From: Actinomycetes bacterium
GTDB lineage: Bacteria; Actinomycetota; Acidimicrobiia; Acidimicrobiales; Palsa-688
Length of the DNA: 64,000 nucleotides
Reading direction: 5' to 3'
NCBI GenBank assembly: GCA_021811865.1
Contig: JAKAQB010000014.1
Location: 1-64,000 of the forward strand
Shown: positions 44,736 through 53,755 of the stretch, one piece after another
Position numbering within the stretch: the stretch's first letter is position 1
How the letters are laid out: every line of letters starts with the position of its first letter
Made by a program: the position numbers and the translations under genes
Notes under the pieces: generated by a model
What the model saw: the letters and a program-made list of their open reading frames with translations, nothing else
What the model was told of the DNA's origin: nothing
Database searches by the model: none

Positions 44736-45283
44736 GCCCGGCCAACGCGGCGCGCCTGCGCATCGCCGCCGTGCTGCTTTGCGGGATCGTGGTGCAGACC
44801 ACCTTCGGCGCCGACCTCCGCATCGGGGGGGTGGCGCCCGACTTCATGCTGCTCCTGGCGGTCGCCGGCGGGCTGGCAGCCGGACCGGGGGCGGGCGCCT
44901 TCATCGGGTTCTCGGCCGGCCTTCTCGCCGACCTGTCCCTGACGGCCACCCCGCTCGGGGTGTACGCCCTCTCGTGGTGCCTCGTCGGCTTCGCCGTCGG
45001 ATGGGCTCGCCTCCACGTCCTGCCCGAGGGCCGGCCCGTCCAACCGCTGGTCGGGCTGGCGGCCACCGCCGGGGGCATGATCGTGCTCCTCGTCGTCGGT
45101 GCGCTCTCCGGCCAGGGGGCCTTCACCGCCGCCGGCAAGACGTGGCTGGTGCGCGTCGGCATGGTGGAGGCCGTTTGGAACGCCGCCCTCGTGATCCCGG
45201 TCACCGCCGTGATGAGACGCGCCGCCCGAGGCACCAGCGGCGCCGATCGGCTGGGACGCACCGACGCGCTCGTGGCCGGGTGA
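44732..45283 (+). CDS. mreD: Rod shape-determining protein MreD
   Basis: Encodes 183 residues with about five membrane helices and the family feature VAPDFMLLLAVAGGLAAGPG followed by GFSAGLLADLSLTATPLGVY. The GTG at 44732 overlaps the mreC stop (GTGA); a GTG four codons earlier is possible. Part of the elongasome membrane complex. Confidence 0.9.
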   Translation: MSPANAARLRIAAVLLCGIVVQTTFGADLRIGGVAPDFMLLLAVAGGLAAGPGAGAFIGFSAGLLADLSLTATPLGVYALSWCLVGFAVGWARLHVLPEGRPVQPLVGLAATAGGMIVLLVVGALSGQGAFTAAGKTWLVRVGMVEAVWNAALVIPVTAVMRRAARGTSGADRLGRTDALVAG

Positions 45284-45293
45284 TAGGTAGTAG

Positions 45294-47228
45294 GTGGTGA
45301 CCGTCCCCGAGCACACCGACTCCACCCGGTTCCGCCTCACGGTGATCCTGGTCGTCGTCGGATGCCTCTTCGCCTCGCTGCTGGTGCGGCTCTGGTTCCT
45401 CCAGGTGGTCCAGGCGCCCGCAGCCGACAAGCAGGTGGTGGCGGCGTCCTACGTGACGGTGTACGTCCCTGCTCCCCGCGGCGAGATCCTCGACCGCTAC
45501 GGGCGGGTCCTCGTCGCCAACCGGCAGGTCCCGGTGATCGAGGTCGTTCAGGCGGCCGCCTCCGACACCGGCCTCGTCTCCCGCCTCGCTGCCCTGCTCG
45601 GCATGACCGTCGAGGCGACCAGGGCGGCCATCCTCAACAACCAGTACTCGCCGCTCGCTCCCGTCCCGATCTACCTCGGCGCCTCGGCGGCGCAGATCCT
45701 CTACATCCAGGAGCACCGTTCGCTGTTCCCGGTGGGGGAGGTGGCCGCCACCACCGCTGACACGCCTTACGTCACGCCGCTCGGCGAGTCCGCCGGCGAG
45801 CTGCTCGGCTACGTGGGGCAGGTCACCGCCCAGGAGCTCCCGATCCTGCAGAAGGCGTACCCGGCGAAGCACTATGCCGCCGGCGACATCGTCGGCCAGG
45901 CCGGGCTCGAGGAGGAGTACGAGCGCTACCTCGCCGGCATCCCCGGCCGGATCGAGTACGAGGTCAACGCCCAGGACCAGGTGCTCGGCGTGTACCGCTC
46001 GATCCCGCCGGTACCGGGCGACAACCTCCGCCTCACCATCGACGCCAGACTCCAGCAGGTCGCCGACGAGGCGATCCTCCAGGGCGAGAAGGCGGCGCGG
46101 GGGATGCCGGCGTCACCGCAGGCGGGCCACTACAAGGCGCCCGCGGGGGCGGTCGTCGCCGAGGACCCGCGCAACGGCCAGATCGTCGCCATGGCGACCG
46201 AGCCGGCCTACGATCCCAACTGGTTCGACCAGGGCATCACGAAGACCGAGTACCGCCAGCTCGCCAAGGAGCCGGGGGTCTTCGAGAACCTGGCCATCCA
46301 GGGGCAGTTCGCTCCCGGCTCGACCTTCAAGCTGGTCACCGCCACCGCCGGGCTCGAGTCCGGGCTGGTGACGCCCAACTACATCTTCAACGACACCGCC
46401 GGCGTCATCCGGATCGGCAACCAGCTCTTCCACGACGACAACGGGATCGGCGCCGGCTACATCGACCTCGCCACGGCCCTCACGGTCTCGTCGGACAACT
46501 ACTTCAACATGATCGGCGCCCGCCTGTGGGACGGCCGCTCGAGCTTCGGGGACGACTACCTGCAGAAGGTGGCGAGGAGCTACGGCTTCGCCCAGCCGAC
46601 CGGCATCGACCTGCCCAGCGAGATGCCCGGGTGGGTCCCGACGGTCGCGCAGCTCGCGAGGGAGCCCAAGTCGAGCGGCGGCCCCTGGTACACCGGCTAC
46701 AGCGCCCAGATGGCCATCGGGCAGTGGCAGGACGAGGTGACGCCCCTGCAGCTCGCCAACGCCTACTCCACCTTCGCCAACGGCGGCACCCGCTACCGCC
46801 CGCGCCTCGCGCTCGACGTCGAGTTGCCGGACGGCAGGGTGATCAAGCGCTTCCAACCCGTCGTCGCCGGCCACAGCGTGGCCTTGAGCGCCACCGACCG
46901 CTCGGCGATGATCCAGGGCTACCTCGGGGTCGTCAACTCCCCCAACGGCACCGCCGCCGGAGACTTCCTCCGCACATCCCTGTCAAACGCCGGCATCGCC
47001 GGCAAGACGGGAACCGCTCAGGTGCAGTGCCGCGGCTGCCAGGTGACGTCGGTGTTCACGTCGTTCGGCCCGGCCAGCAGCCCCCGTTACGTCATCGACT
47101 GCTTCATGGAGGACGCCGGCTACGGCGCCTCGATCGCCGCCCCCGTGGTGCGGGAGGTCTGGGACCAGATCCTCCACAAGAAGCTGCAACCGCCCGCCTA
47201 CACGACAGCGACGGGGAGCGCCACATGA
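45294..47228 (+). CDS. mrdA: Penicillin-binding protein 2 (elongation transpeptidase)
   Basis: Encodes 644 residues. An N-terminal membrane helix (about 14-36) is followed by the dimerisation domain (VPAPRGEILDRYGRVLVANR) and the transpeptidase domain. The active-site serine is in FAPGSTFKLVTA, the SxN motif in SSDNYF, and the KTG motif in GIAGKTGTAQV. It cross-links peptidoglycan during rod elongation with the glycosyltransferase RodA, encoded next with an ATGA overlap. Confidence 0.95.
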   Translation: MVTVPEHTDSTRFRLTVILVVVGCLFASLLVRLWFLQVVQAPAADKQVVAASYVTVYVPAPRGEILDRYGRVLVANRQVPVIEVVQAAASDTGLVSRLAALLGMTVEATRAAILNNQYSPLAPVPIYLGASAAQILYIQEHRSLFPVGEVAATTADTPYVTPLGESAGELLGYVGQVTAQELPILQKAYPAKHYAAGDIVGQAGLEEEYERYLAGIPGRIEYEVNAQDQVLGVYRSIPPVPGDNLRLTIDARLQQVADEAILQGEKAARGMPASPQAGHYKAPAGAVVAEDPRNGQIVAMATEPAYDPNWFDQGITKTEYRQLAKEPGVFENLAIQGQFAPGSTFKLVTATAGLESGLVTPNYIFNDTAGVIRIGNQLFHDDNGIGAGYIDLATALTVSSDNYFNMIGARLWDGRSSFGDDYLQKVARSYGFAQPTGIDLPSEMPGWVPTVAQLAREPKSSGGPWYTGYSAQMAIGQWQDEVTPLQLANAYSTFANGGTRYRPRLALDVELPDGRVIKRFQPVVAGHSVALSATDRSAMIQGYLGVVNSPNGTAAGDFLRTSLSNAGIAGKTGTAQVQCRGCQVTSVFTSFGPASSPRYVIDCFMEDAGYGASIAAPVVREVWDQILHKKLQPPAYTTATGSAT

Positions 47229-48406
47229 CGATGCTCACCGACGTGCGCCCCGCTCCCGGAGCCCACGTCCGACGGCGGGGCCCCTCCGCCTGGCGACATC
47301 TCGATTTCGTCCTCATCGGGGCCGTGTTGCTCGTGTCGGCTTTCGGCGTGGTCATGGTGTGGTCCACGACGCGGGTACCGCTCGAGACGGCCGGGCGCTC
47401 AGGGCTCTATGTGGCCAAGAAGCAGGCGGAGTACGTCGTCCTCGGAGCAGGCGTCATGCTGGCCGTCGCCGCGGTGGACTACCGGCGTTACCGGGACTGG
47501 GCCTGGCTCCTGTACGCCGGCACGGTGCTGGCGCTCGTCGCCGTCTTCGGCGTGGGCCACCGGGTTTCGGGCTCGCAGGCCTGGTTCAAGATCGGCCCCT
47601 ACCAGTTCGAACCCGCCGAGCTCGCCAAGATGGCCCTCGCCGTCTGCCTCGCCGCCTACGCCGCCCACTTCCGCGGCCGCCTCCCGGCGCGGGCGGCCGG
47701 GGTGATCCTGGCGCTCACGGTCGTGCCGTTCGTGCTGGTGTACAAGCAGCCGGCGCTCGGGTCTGCCCTCGTCCTCCTCGCCATCGCGGCCGTCGTCATC
47801 GTCGTCGGCGGAGCCCGGGGGCGGCTGCTCGCGGTCCTGGCCGCCGCCGCCGTGGTCACGGTCGTCGCCGTGGTCGAGCTCGGCGTGCTGAAGGGCTACC
47901 AGAGGCTGCGCATCATCTCCTTCCTCCGCACGCCCAACAACGTGAGTGCCCGCCTGCTGCAGACCCCGGCTGGGGCCTCCATCTTCAACCTCGTCAGGTC
48001 CAAGGACGCCATCGCCCACGGCGGCCTCCTAGGCCAGGGGATCGGGCACGGCAGCGCCACCAACCTGTCGCAGGTGCCCGCCCAGTCGACGGACTTCATC
48101 TTCAGCGCCGTCGGCGAGCAGGTGGGGCTGGTGGGGTGCGCCGCACTGCTCGCCGTGTTCCTCGTCGTGATCTGGCGCACCTGGCAGGCGGCGGTGCTGT
48201 CCCGGGACGCCTTCGGGCGCCTTGTGTGCGCTGGGGTGCTCGGCTACTTCGTGTTCGAGATATTCGAGAACATCGGCATGACCATGGGGTTGATGCCCGT
48301 CGCCGGGATCCCGCTGCCCTGGATGAGCTATGGAGGCTCGGCGCTGCTGATCGAGTTCGCGTGCGTCGGGCTCGTGCTCAACGTCCGGATGCGCCGCTTC
48401 AGCTGA
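47225..48406 (+). CDS. rodA: SEDS-family peptidoglycan glycosyltransferase RodA
   Basis: Encodes 393 residues with about ten membrane helices. SEDS signatures are visible: GSQAWFKIGPYQFEPAELAK, KQPALGSALVLL, GHGSATNLSQVPAQSTDFIF, FSAVGEQVGLVG, and GIPLPWMSYGGSALL. It polymerises lipid II for side-wall growth. Its position right after mrdA favours RodA over FtsW. Confidence 0.94.
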   Translation: MTMLTDVRPAPGAHVRRRGPSAWRHLDFVLIGAVLLVSAFGVVMVWSTTRVPLETAGRSGLYVAKKQAEYVVLGAGVMLAVAAVDYRRYRDWAWLLYAGTVLALVAVFGVGHRVSGSQAWFKIGPYQFEPAELAKMALAVCLAAYAAHFRGRLPARAAGVILALTVVPFVLVYKQPALGSALVLLAIAAVVIVVGGARGRLLAVLAAAAVVTVVAVVELGVLKGYQRLRIISFLRTPNNVSARLLQTPAGASIFNLVRSKDAIAHGGLLGQGIGHGSATNLSQVPAQSTDFIFSAVGEQVGLVGCAALLAVFLVVIWRTWQAAVLSRDAFGRLVCAGVLGYFVFEIFENIGMTMGLMPVAGIPLPWMSYGGSALLIEFACVGLVLNVRMRRFS

Positions 48407-48451
48407 GTCCTTGGTGTCGCGGCGGGGGACGGCCCCGGGCCGCCTCCCCGC

Positions 48452-48457
48452 TACACT
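48452..48457 (+). promoter_or_regulatory. -10 box of the radical SAM gene
   Basis: TACACT, 10 bases before the ATG at 48468. Confidence 0.45.
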
Positions 48458-48467
48458 TTGTCGGGAG

Positions 48468-50426
48468 ATGACGTCGCTGTGGCCGCGGATCGAGCCCCTC
48501 CTGGCCCGGGTGCACAAGCCGGCGCGCTACATCGGGTGCGAGGACGGGGCGACGGTGCCCGCCCACGGTCCGGGCCGGGCGGCGTGGCTGCTCGTGTACC
48601 CCGACGCCTACGAGGTCGGCCTCCCCAACCAGGGCCTGCAGATCCTCTACGAGCTGCTCAACGAGCGGGGCGACGCTGCCGCAGAGCGCAGCTACGCCCC
48701 GTGGACGGACATGGAGGCGGAGATGCGGCGCGCCGGCGTGCCGCTGTTCAGCCTGGAGACCCATCGTCCCGCAGGCAGCTTCGACGTGCTCGCCTTCAAC
48801 CTGTCCGCCGAGCTGGTGTACACCAACGTCCTCAACTGCATCGACCTTGCCGGCGTGGACGTCCACGCCGGCCGGCGACGGCCGCAGGACCCGCTCGTGG
48901 TCGCCGGCGGGCACTGCACCTTCAACCCGGAGCCCCTCGCCGAGTTCGTCGACGCGTTCGTGATCGGCGACGGGGAGGAGGTGGTGGGCGAGATCACCGA
49001 GGTGGTGGCAGCGTGGAAGCGCTCCGGCCGCACCGAGGGCTCCCGCCGCCGGGTGCTCCGCGAGCTGGCCACCGTCGGCGGGGTGTACGTGCCCAGCCTC
49101 TACGACGTCAGCTACGACGGTCCTCGCCTGGTCGCCGTCACCCCTCGGTACCCGGACGTGCCGGCGGTGGTGGAGAAGCGCACCGTCGCCGACCTCGGCG
49201 CCTGGCCGTACCCCCGCCGGCAGCTGGTGCCGCTCACCGAGGTCGTCCACGACCGGCTCAACGTGGAGATCTTCCGGGGCTGCACCCGCGGGTGCCGCTT
49301 CTGCCAGGCGGGCATGATCACCCGCCCGGTCCGCGAGCGGCCTGCCAGCCAGGTGCGGGAGATGGTGCGCTCCGGCCTGGACAGGACCGGCTACGACGAG
49401 GTGAGCCTCACGTCGCTGTCGAGCGCCGACTTCTCCGGCATCGATGAGGTCGTGAGCGGGATCATCAACGACCCCGCCTGCAGCGGTCAGGTGTCGGTGA
49501 GCCTGCCGAGCCTCCGGGTGGATGCCTTCACGGTCGGCGTCGCCGCCGAGATCCAGAAGGTCCGGCGCACCGGGCTCACCTTCGCCCCGGAGGGCGGTAC
49601 CTGGCGGATGCGCCAGGTGATCAACAAGCTCATCCGGGAGGAGGAGCTCTACGGCGCCGTGGAGGCCGCCTTCTCCCAAGGATGGCACCGGCTGAAGCTG
49701 TACTTCCTCACCGGACTGCCCACCGAGACCGAGGAGGACACCCTCGGCATCGCCGAGCTCGCCCGCAACTGCGCCGCCGTCGGCCGGAGCCACGTGCGTG
49801 CTCCGAGGGTGACCGCCTCCGTCGGCGGGTTCGTGCCGAAGCCGCAGACCCCGTTCCAGTGGTTCCGCCAGGACACCGTCGAGGAGCTGTGCGCCAAGGT
49901 TGGCCTGCTGCGGGGCGCGACCCGCGGGGACCCAGGCGTGCAGCTGCGCTGGCACGACCCGAGGGCGTCGGTCGCCGAGGGGATCGCCAGCCGGGGGGAC
50001 CGGCGTGTCGGGGCGGTCATCGAGGAGGTGTGGCGCCGGGGCGGCACCTTCCAGGAGTGGTCGGAGCACTTCGACCTCGGCCGCTGGACGTCGGCCATGG
50101 ATGCGCACGGCCTGTCGCTCGAGTGGTATGTGCACCGTGAGCGGCCCGAGGACGAGCTGCTCCCCTGGGACCACGTCTCGGCCGGGTTGCACCGGGATTT
50201 CCTGTGGCAGGAGTGGCGGGACGCCCTGGCCGCAGCCGGCACGCCGGACTGCAGGTGGACGGCGTGCTACGACTGCGGTGCGTGCACCGGCTACGGCATC
50301 GAGCACGTCGTCGCCTCACCGCTGCCGCCCGCGGGCGGGAGCCAGGGCACCGGCCAGGACCAAAGCGGTGGCGGGTCGGTGCCCGTCGAGCTGCGGCCCC
50401 GCGCCGTTGGGGCGGCGAGCCGGTGA
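48468..50426 (+). CDS. TIGR03960-type B12-binding/radical SAM protein
   Basis: Encodes 652 residues. The first 200 resemble a B12-binding-like domain (PDAYEVGLPNQGLQILYELL). The radical SAM core has its cluster cysteines in FRGCTRGCRFCQAGMITRP, and the TFAPEGGTWRMRQVINK segment follows. This family (TIGR03960) is always found beside or fused to a DUF2344 protein and near RNase E/G and L21, as here. Its substrate is unknown, possibly a tRNA or rRNA modification. A leader-poor start follows TACACT. Confidence 0.92.
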   Translation: MTSLWPRIEPLLARVHKPARYIGCEDGATVPAHGPGRAAWLLVYPDAYEVGLPNQGLQILYELLNERGDAAAERSYAPWTDMEAEMRRAGVPLFSLETHRPAGSFDVLAFNLSAELVYTNVLNCIDLAGVDVHAGRRRPQDPLVVAGGHCTFNPEPLAEFVDAFVIGDGEEVVGEITEVVAAWKRSGRTEGSRRRVLRELATVGGVYVPSLYDVSYDGPRLVAVTPRYPDVPAVVEKRTVADLGAWPYPRRQLVPLTEVVHDRLNVEIFRGCTRGCRFCQAGMITRPVRERPASQVREMVRSGLDRTGYDEVSLTSLSSADFSGIDEVVSGIINDPACSGQVSVSLPSLRVDAFTVGVAAEIQKVRRTGLTFAPEGGTWRMRQVINKLIREEELYGAVEAAFSQGWHRLKLYFLTGLPTETEEDTLGIAELARNCAAVGRSHVRAPRVTASVGGFVPKPQTPFQWFRQDTVEELCAKVGLLRGATRGDPGVQLRWHDPRASVAEGIASRGDRRVGAVIEEVWRRGGTFQEWSEHFDLGRWTSAMDAHGLSLEWYVHRERPEDELLPWDHVSAGLHRDFLWQEWRDALAAAGTPDCRWTACYDCGACTGYGIEHVVASPLPPAGGSQGTGQDQSGGGSVPVELRPRAVGAASR

Positions 50427-51193
50427 CACGGGTCCGCCTCCGCTTCACCAAGCTCGGCAAGGTCCGCTGGACCAGCCACCGCGACGTCGCCCGCATGTGG
50501 GAGCGGGCGTTCCGCCGGGTCCAGCTGCCCCTCGCCTACAGCGAGGGCTTCACGCCGCGCCCGAAGGTGAGCTTCGGCTTGGCGCTCCCCACCGGCCACG
50601 AGTCGCTGGCCGAGTACCTGGATGTGGAGCTCGCCGGTGGTGACCGCGGTGTCGAGCTGTGCGGCGACGTGCCGGCGCTGCTCGGGGGCCTGTCGGACGC
50701 CCTCCCTGACGGTGTCGACGCCGTGGCTGCCGCAGCGCTGCCGGCCGGCGCCGCCTCCCTCCAGGAGGAGGTCACCTCCTGCACGTGGCAGTGGGTGGCC
50801 GTCAGGGCCGGGCGGGGCCGGGTCGACCCCGGCGCGCTGGCGGTGAGCTGCGAGCAGCTGCTGGCCGACTCCACGCTGGTGCTGACCCGCTCCCGCAAGG
50901 GGCGGGAGGTCACCGACGACGTCCGTGAGGCGGTGCTCGACCTCCGGGTGCTCGGCGCCGCCGGCCCGCCCCACGCCGGCGGCGTCCGGCTGCAGGCCGA
51001 GCTGGCCTGCCGGCCCCGGAGCCTCCGCCCGGCGGAGCTCCTCGCCGGCCTCGGAGCCGGGGGCGCCCTCGAGGAGCGCGACCCCCGACGTCTACACCAA
51101 TGGATTTCGCGCGACGGCGCCCGGTGGGAGCCCCTCGAGGCTCCCAGCGTGGCGACGGGCGCGCCGCCCGCTCCTTCGGAGCGCGCGTCATGA
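50423..51193 (+). CDS. TIGR03936 / DUF2344 protein
   Basis: Encodes 256 residues. It starts with RLRFTKLGKVRWTSHRDVAR and LPLAYSEGFTPRPKVSFGLA, the hallmark of DUF2344 (radical-SAM-linked protein). It is coupled to the upstream radical SAM gene by a GTGA overlap and may bind RNA or substrate for it. Function unknown. Confidence 0.92.
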   Translation: MTRVRLRFTKLGKVRWTSHRDVARMWERAFRRVQLPLAYSEGFTPRPKVSFGLALPTGHESLAEYLDVELAGGDRGVELCGDVPALLGGLSDALPDGVDAVAAAALPAGAASLQEEVTSCTWQWVAVRAGRGRVDPGALAVSCEQLLADSTLVLTRSRKGREVTDDVREAVLDLRVLGAAGPPHAGGVRLQAELACRPRSLRPAELLAGLGAGGALEERDPRRLHQWISRDGARWEPLEAPSVATGAPPAPSERAS

Positions 51194-51208
51194 GAAGGGA
51201 CCGATTCC

Positions 51209-53140
51209 ATGTCCGACGCAGCGCCGGCGAGCTCCGGGACCCCCGGGGACGCCCCCTCCACCCGCCCGCAGGTCGTGCCTCTCGGCAGCGATCCGCAACC
51301 CTCCCCGGGGGGACCGCCCCCGACTGAGCCGCCCACCGCCGGGCCGGCCGGGGATGGCGCCGCCGGCGCGGGCGACGACGACGCTGACGGCCTGTCAGCG
51401 GCCAGGCGCCGCCGGCGCGGCTCGCGTGGCGGGCGCGGTCGCAGCCGCAGCGCCGGCGCTCCCCGGTCCGAGGACGGCGCCCCGCCAGCAGCGGCTGGCC
51501 CCCCGCCGGCCTCCCCCGGGTTGCCGGGCGAGCCGGCGCCACCGTCGCGCCCGGCCGTCGGGGACAGCCGGCCCCTGCCGTCCCGCCCGAGGATCGGTGA
51601 CACCCGTCCGGCGCCCCCGGCACCGAGCCCAGCGGGTGGCCAGGCGGGCGCGTCCCGTCCGAGCGCAGCGGGTCCGCGGCGCCGGCGGAGGGGCGGTTCC
51701 CGGTCGCGGGGTGGAGCGGGCGCCGACCGCTTGCCCGTCGAAGCCGTCATCGTGGACGAGCCGGCCGAAGTCGACGCCGAAACCCTGGAGCGCCGGCGTG
51801 GCCGGGAGCGCAAGGGCCGGCCCGTCGGGCGGTACCTGATGGTGGTCCACGCCGGCCCGACCGCAACCCAGATCGCCGTGCTCGAAGGGCGGGCCCTCAT
51901 CGAGCACTACGTGTCCAGGCAGGTCGACGACGCCACCCAGATCGACGGCAACATCTACCTGGGTCGGGTCCAGAACGTCCTGCCCGGCATGGAGGCGGCG
52001 TTCGTCGACATCGGGACCCCCAAGAACGCCGTGCTGTACCGCGGCGACGTCCGCTACGACCGTGACGACCTCGACGCCTCGGCGGGTGGCAACGGTGGCG
52101 CCAAGCCCACCCGTGGGCGACTCCCCGGTGCGGCCCGTGATGCCCGCATCGAGCAGCTCCTGAAGCCCCGCCAGACGATCCTCTGCCAGGTGACCAAGAA
52201 CCCGATCGGTGCCAAGGGGGCCCGCCTCGCCCAGGAGGTGTCGCTCCCGGGCCGCTTCGTGGTGCTCATCCCAAACAGCGACACGTACGGGATCTCCAAG
52301 CGACTGCCCGATGAGGAGCGCAAGCGGCTCCGCCGCATCCTGGACGAGGTCAGGCCGGCCGGCCACGGCCTCATCGTCCGGACGGCCGCCGAAGGTGCCA
52401 CCGCCGACGAACTGCAACGCGACGTCGCCCGGCTGCTGTCCCAGTGGCGACGGATCGAGGAGCGCGCTGCCACCGCCAAGGCGCCCGCCTTGCTCTACCG
52501 CGAGCCGAGCATGGCTGTCAGGGTGATCCGCGAGGAGTTCAACAAGGACTACAGGGGCGTCATCATCGACGACCGGGAGCTGTACGAGGAGGTCCGCGAC
52601 TACGTCGCCAGCATCAGCCCCGAGTTGGCGGACCGGGTCGAGCACGCCGGCGACAGCGATGACCCCCTCCCCGTGTTCGAGCGCCACCACATACACGAGC
52701 AGATCCACAAAGCCCTGGACCGCAAGGTGTGGCTGCCCTCCGGTGGCTCGATCATCATCGAGCGGACCGAGGCCCTCACGGTGATCGACGTCAACACCGG
52801 GCGCAACGTCGGGACCTCCAACTTGGAGGAGACGGTCTTCCGCAACAACCTGGAGGCCGCCGAGGAGGTCGCCCGCCAGCTGCGGCTGCGGGACATCGGC
52901 GGCATCATCGTCATCGACTTCATCGACATGGAGATCGTCTCCAACCGGGCCCGGGTCGTGAGGACCTTCCGCGACGCCCTGGCCCGGGACAAGACGAGGA
53001 CGCAGGTCTCAGAGATCTCCGAGCTCGGCCTCGTGGAGATGACGCGCAAGCGGGTATCGGAGGGCCTCGTCGAGTCGATGTCCGAGACCTGCCCGACGTG
53101 TGGAGGACGCGGCTTCCTCATCGACGACACGCTGTTGTAG
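51209..53140 (+). CDS. rng: Ribonuclease E/G family endoribonuclease
   Basis: Encodes 643 residues. About 205 N-terminal residues are Pro/Ala/Gly/Arg-rich and disordered, as in actinobacterial RNase E. An S1-like segment (NIYLGRVQNVLPGMEAAFVD) and the catalytic domain follow, with acidic metal ligands in LTVIDVNTGRN and IVIDFIDMEI. It ends with the zinc-link motif CPTCGGRGF. It processes rRNA and degrades mRNA. A good ribosome site (agaaggga) precedes the ATG. The rng-rplU-rpmA-obgE order is common in actinobacteria. Confidence 0.94.
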   Translation: MSDAAPASSGTPGDAPSTRPQVVPLGSDPQPSPGGPPPTEPPTAGPAGDGAAGAGDDDADGLSAARRRRRGSRGGRGRSRSAGAPRSEDGAPPAAAGPPPASPGLPGEPAPPSRPAVGDSRPLPSRPRIGDTRPAPPAPSPAGGQAGASRPSAAGPRRRRRGGSRSRGGAGADRLPVEAVIVDEPAEVDAETLERRRGRERKGRPVGRYLMVVHAGPTATQIAVLEGRALIEHYVSRQVDDATQIDGNIYLGRVQNVLPGMEAAFVDIGTPKNAVLYRGDVRYDRDDLDASAGGNGGAKPTRGRLPGAARDARIEQLLKPRQTILCQVTKNPIGAKGARLAQEVSLPGRFVVLIPNSDTYGISKRLPDEERKRLRRILDEVRPAGHGLIVRTAAEGATADELQRDVARLLSQWRRIEERAATAKAPALLYREPSMAVRVIREEFNKDYRGVIIDDRELYEEVRDYVASISPELADRVEHAGDSDDPLPVFERHHIHEQIHKALDRKVWLPSGGSIIIERTEALTVIDVNTGRNVGTSNLEETVFRNNLEAAEEVARQLRLRDIGGIIVIDFIDMEIVSNRARVVRTFRDALARDKTRTQVSEISELGLVEMTRKRVSEGLVESMSETCPTCGGRGFLIDDTLL

Positions 53141-53148
53141 CCGGCTGG

Positions 53149-53154
53149 TAGGCT
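53149..53154 (+). promoter_or_regulatory. -10 box of rplU
   Basis: TAGGCT, 9 bases before the GTG at 53164. Confidence 0.45.
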
Positions 53155-53163
53155 CTCACCCTC

Positions 53164-53472
53164 GTGTACGCAGTGATCAAGACCGGTGGAAAGCAGGAGC
53201 GGGTCGAGGAGGGCCAGACCCTCGCCGTCGAGCGCCTCGACGGCGAGCCCGGCAGCGACCTGCACTTCACGCCCGTCCTCCTCGTGGACGGTGACACGGT
53301 GCTGGCCCGGCCGGAGGAGCTCGGCGCGGCAGCCGTGACCGCTCGGATCGTCGGCACCGCCACCGGGCCCAAGATCCGCGGCCTCAAGTACAAGCCCAAG
53401 GCCCGGGCCCGCACGCACTGGGGTCACCGCCAGCACTACACGACGATCGAGATCACCGGCATCAGCCGGTAG
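53164..53472 (+). CDS. rplU: 50S ribosomal protein L21
   Basis: Encodes 102 residues of standard size: [20 protein letters not shown] at the N-terminus and the basic block [19 protein letters not shown] near the end that contacts 23S rRNA. A GTG start follows a TAGGCT box. First of rplU-rpmA-obgE. Confidence 0.97.
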   Translation: MYAVIKTGGKQERVEEGQTLAVERLDGEPGSDLHFTPVLLVDGDTVLARPEELGAAAVTARIVGTATGPKIRGLKYKPKARARTHWGHRQHYTTIEITGISR

Positions 53473-53483
53473 AGGGAAGCAGG

Positions 53484-53741
53484 ATGTCCAAGACCAAAGG
53501 CGGTGGCTCCACCCGCAACGGCCGTGACTCGGCGGCCCAGCGCCTCGGGGTGAAGGTGTTCGACGGGACGGCTGTGACCGCCGGTTCGATCATCGTGCGC
53601 CAGCGTGGCACCCACTTCCACCCCGGTGAGAACGTCGGCCGTGGCGGGGACGACACCCTGTTCGCCTTGGCTGACGGCAAGGTCAAGTTCGGCTCCCGCA
53701 AGCGGCGCCGGCTCGTCGACGTCCTCACCGAGCAGGCCTGA
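53484..53741 (+). CDS. rpmA: 50S ribosomal protein L27
   Basis: Encodes 85 residues. [20 protein letters not shown] is the flexible N-terminus reaching the peptidyl transferase centre, followed by [20 protein letters not shown]. It begins directly with the mature-type N-terminus, without the cleaved extension of some Firmicutes. A ribosome site (gaagcagg) lies just upstream. Confidence 0.97.
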   Translation: MSKTKGGGSTRNGRDSAAQRLGVKVFDGTAVTAGSIIVRQRGTHFHPGENVGRGGDDTLFALADGKVKFGSRKRRRLVDVLTEQA

Positions 53742-53755
53742 CCCCCGGCGGGTGC

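Noticed and set aside
48399..50306. 635-codon minus-strand open frame opposite the radical SAM gene
   Set aside because: It is a shadow of a well-supported gene; its composition is a mirror of the third-codon GC bias.
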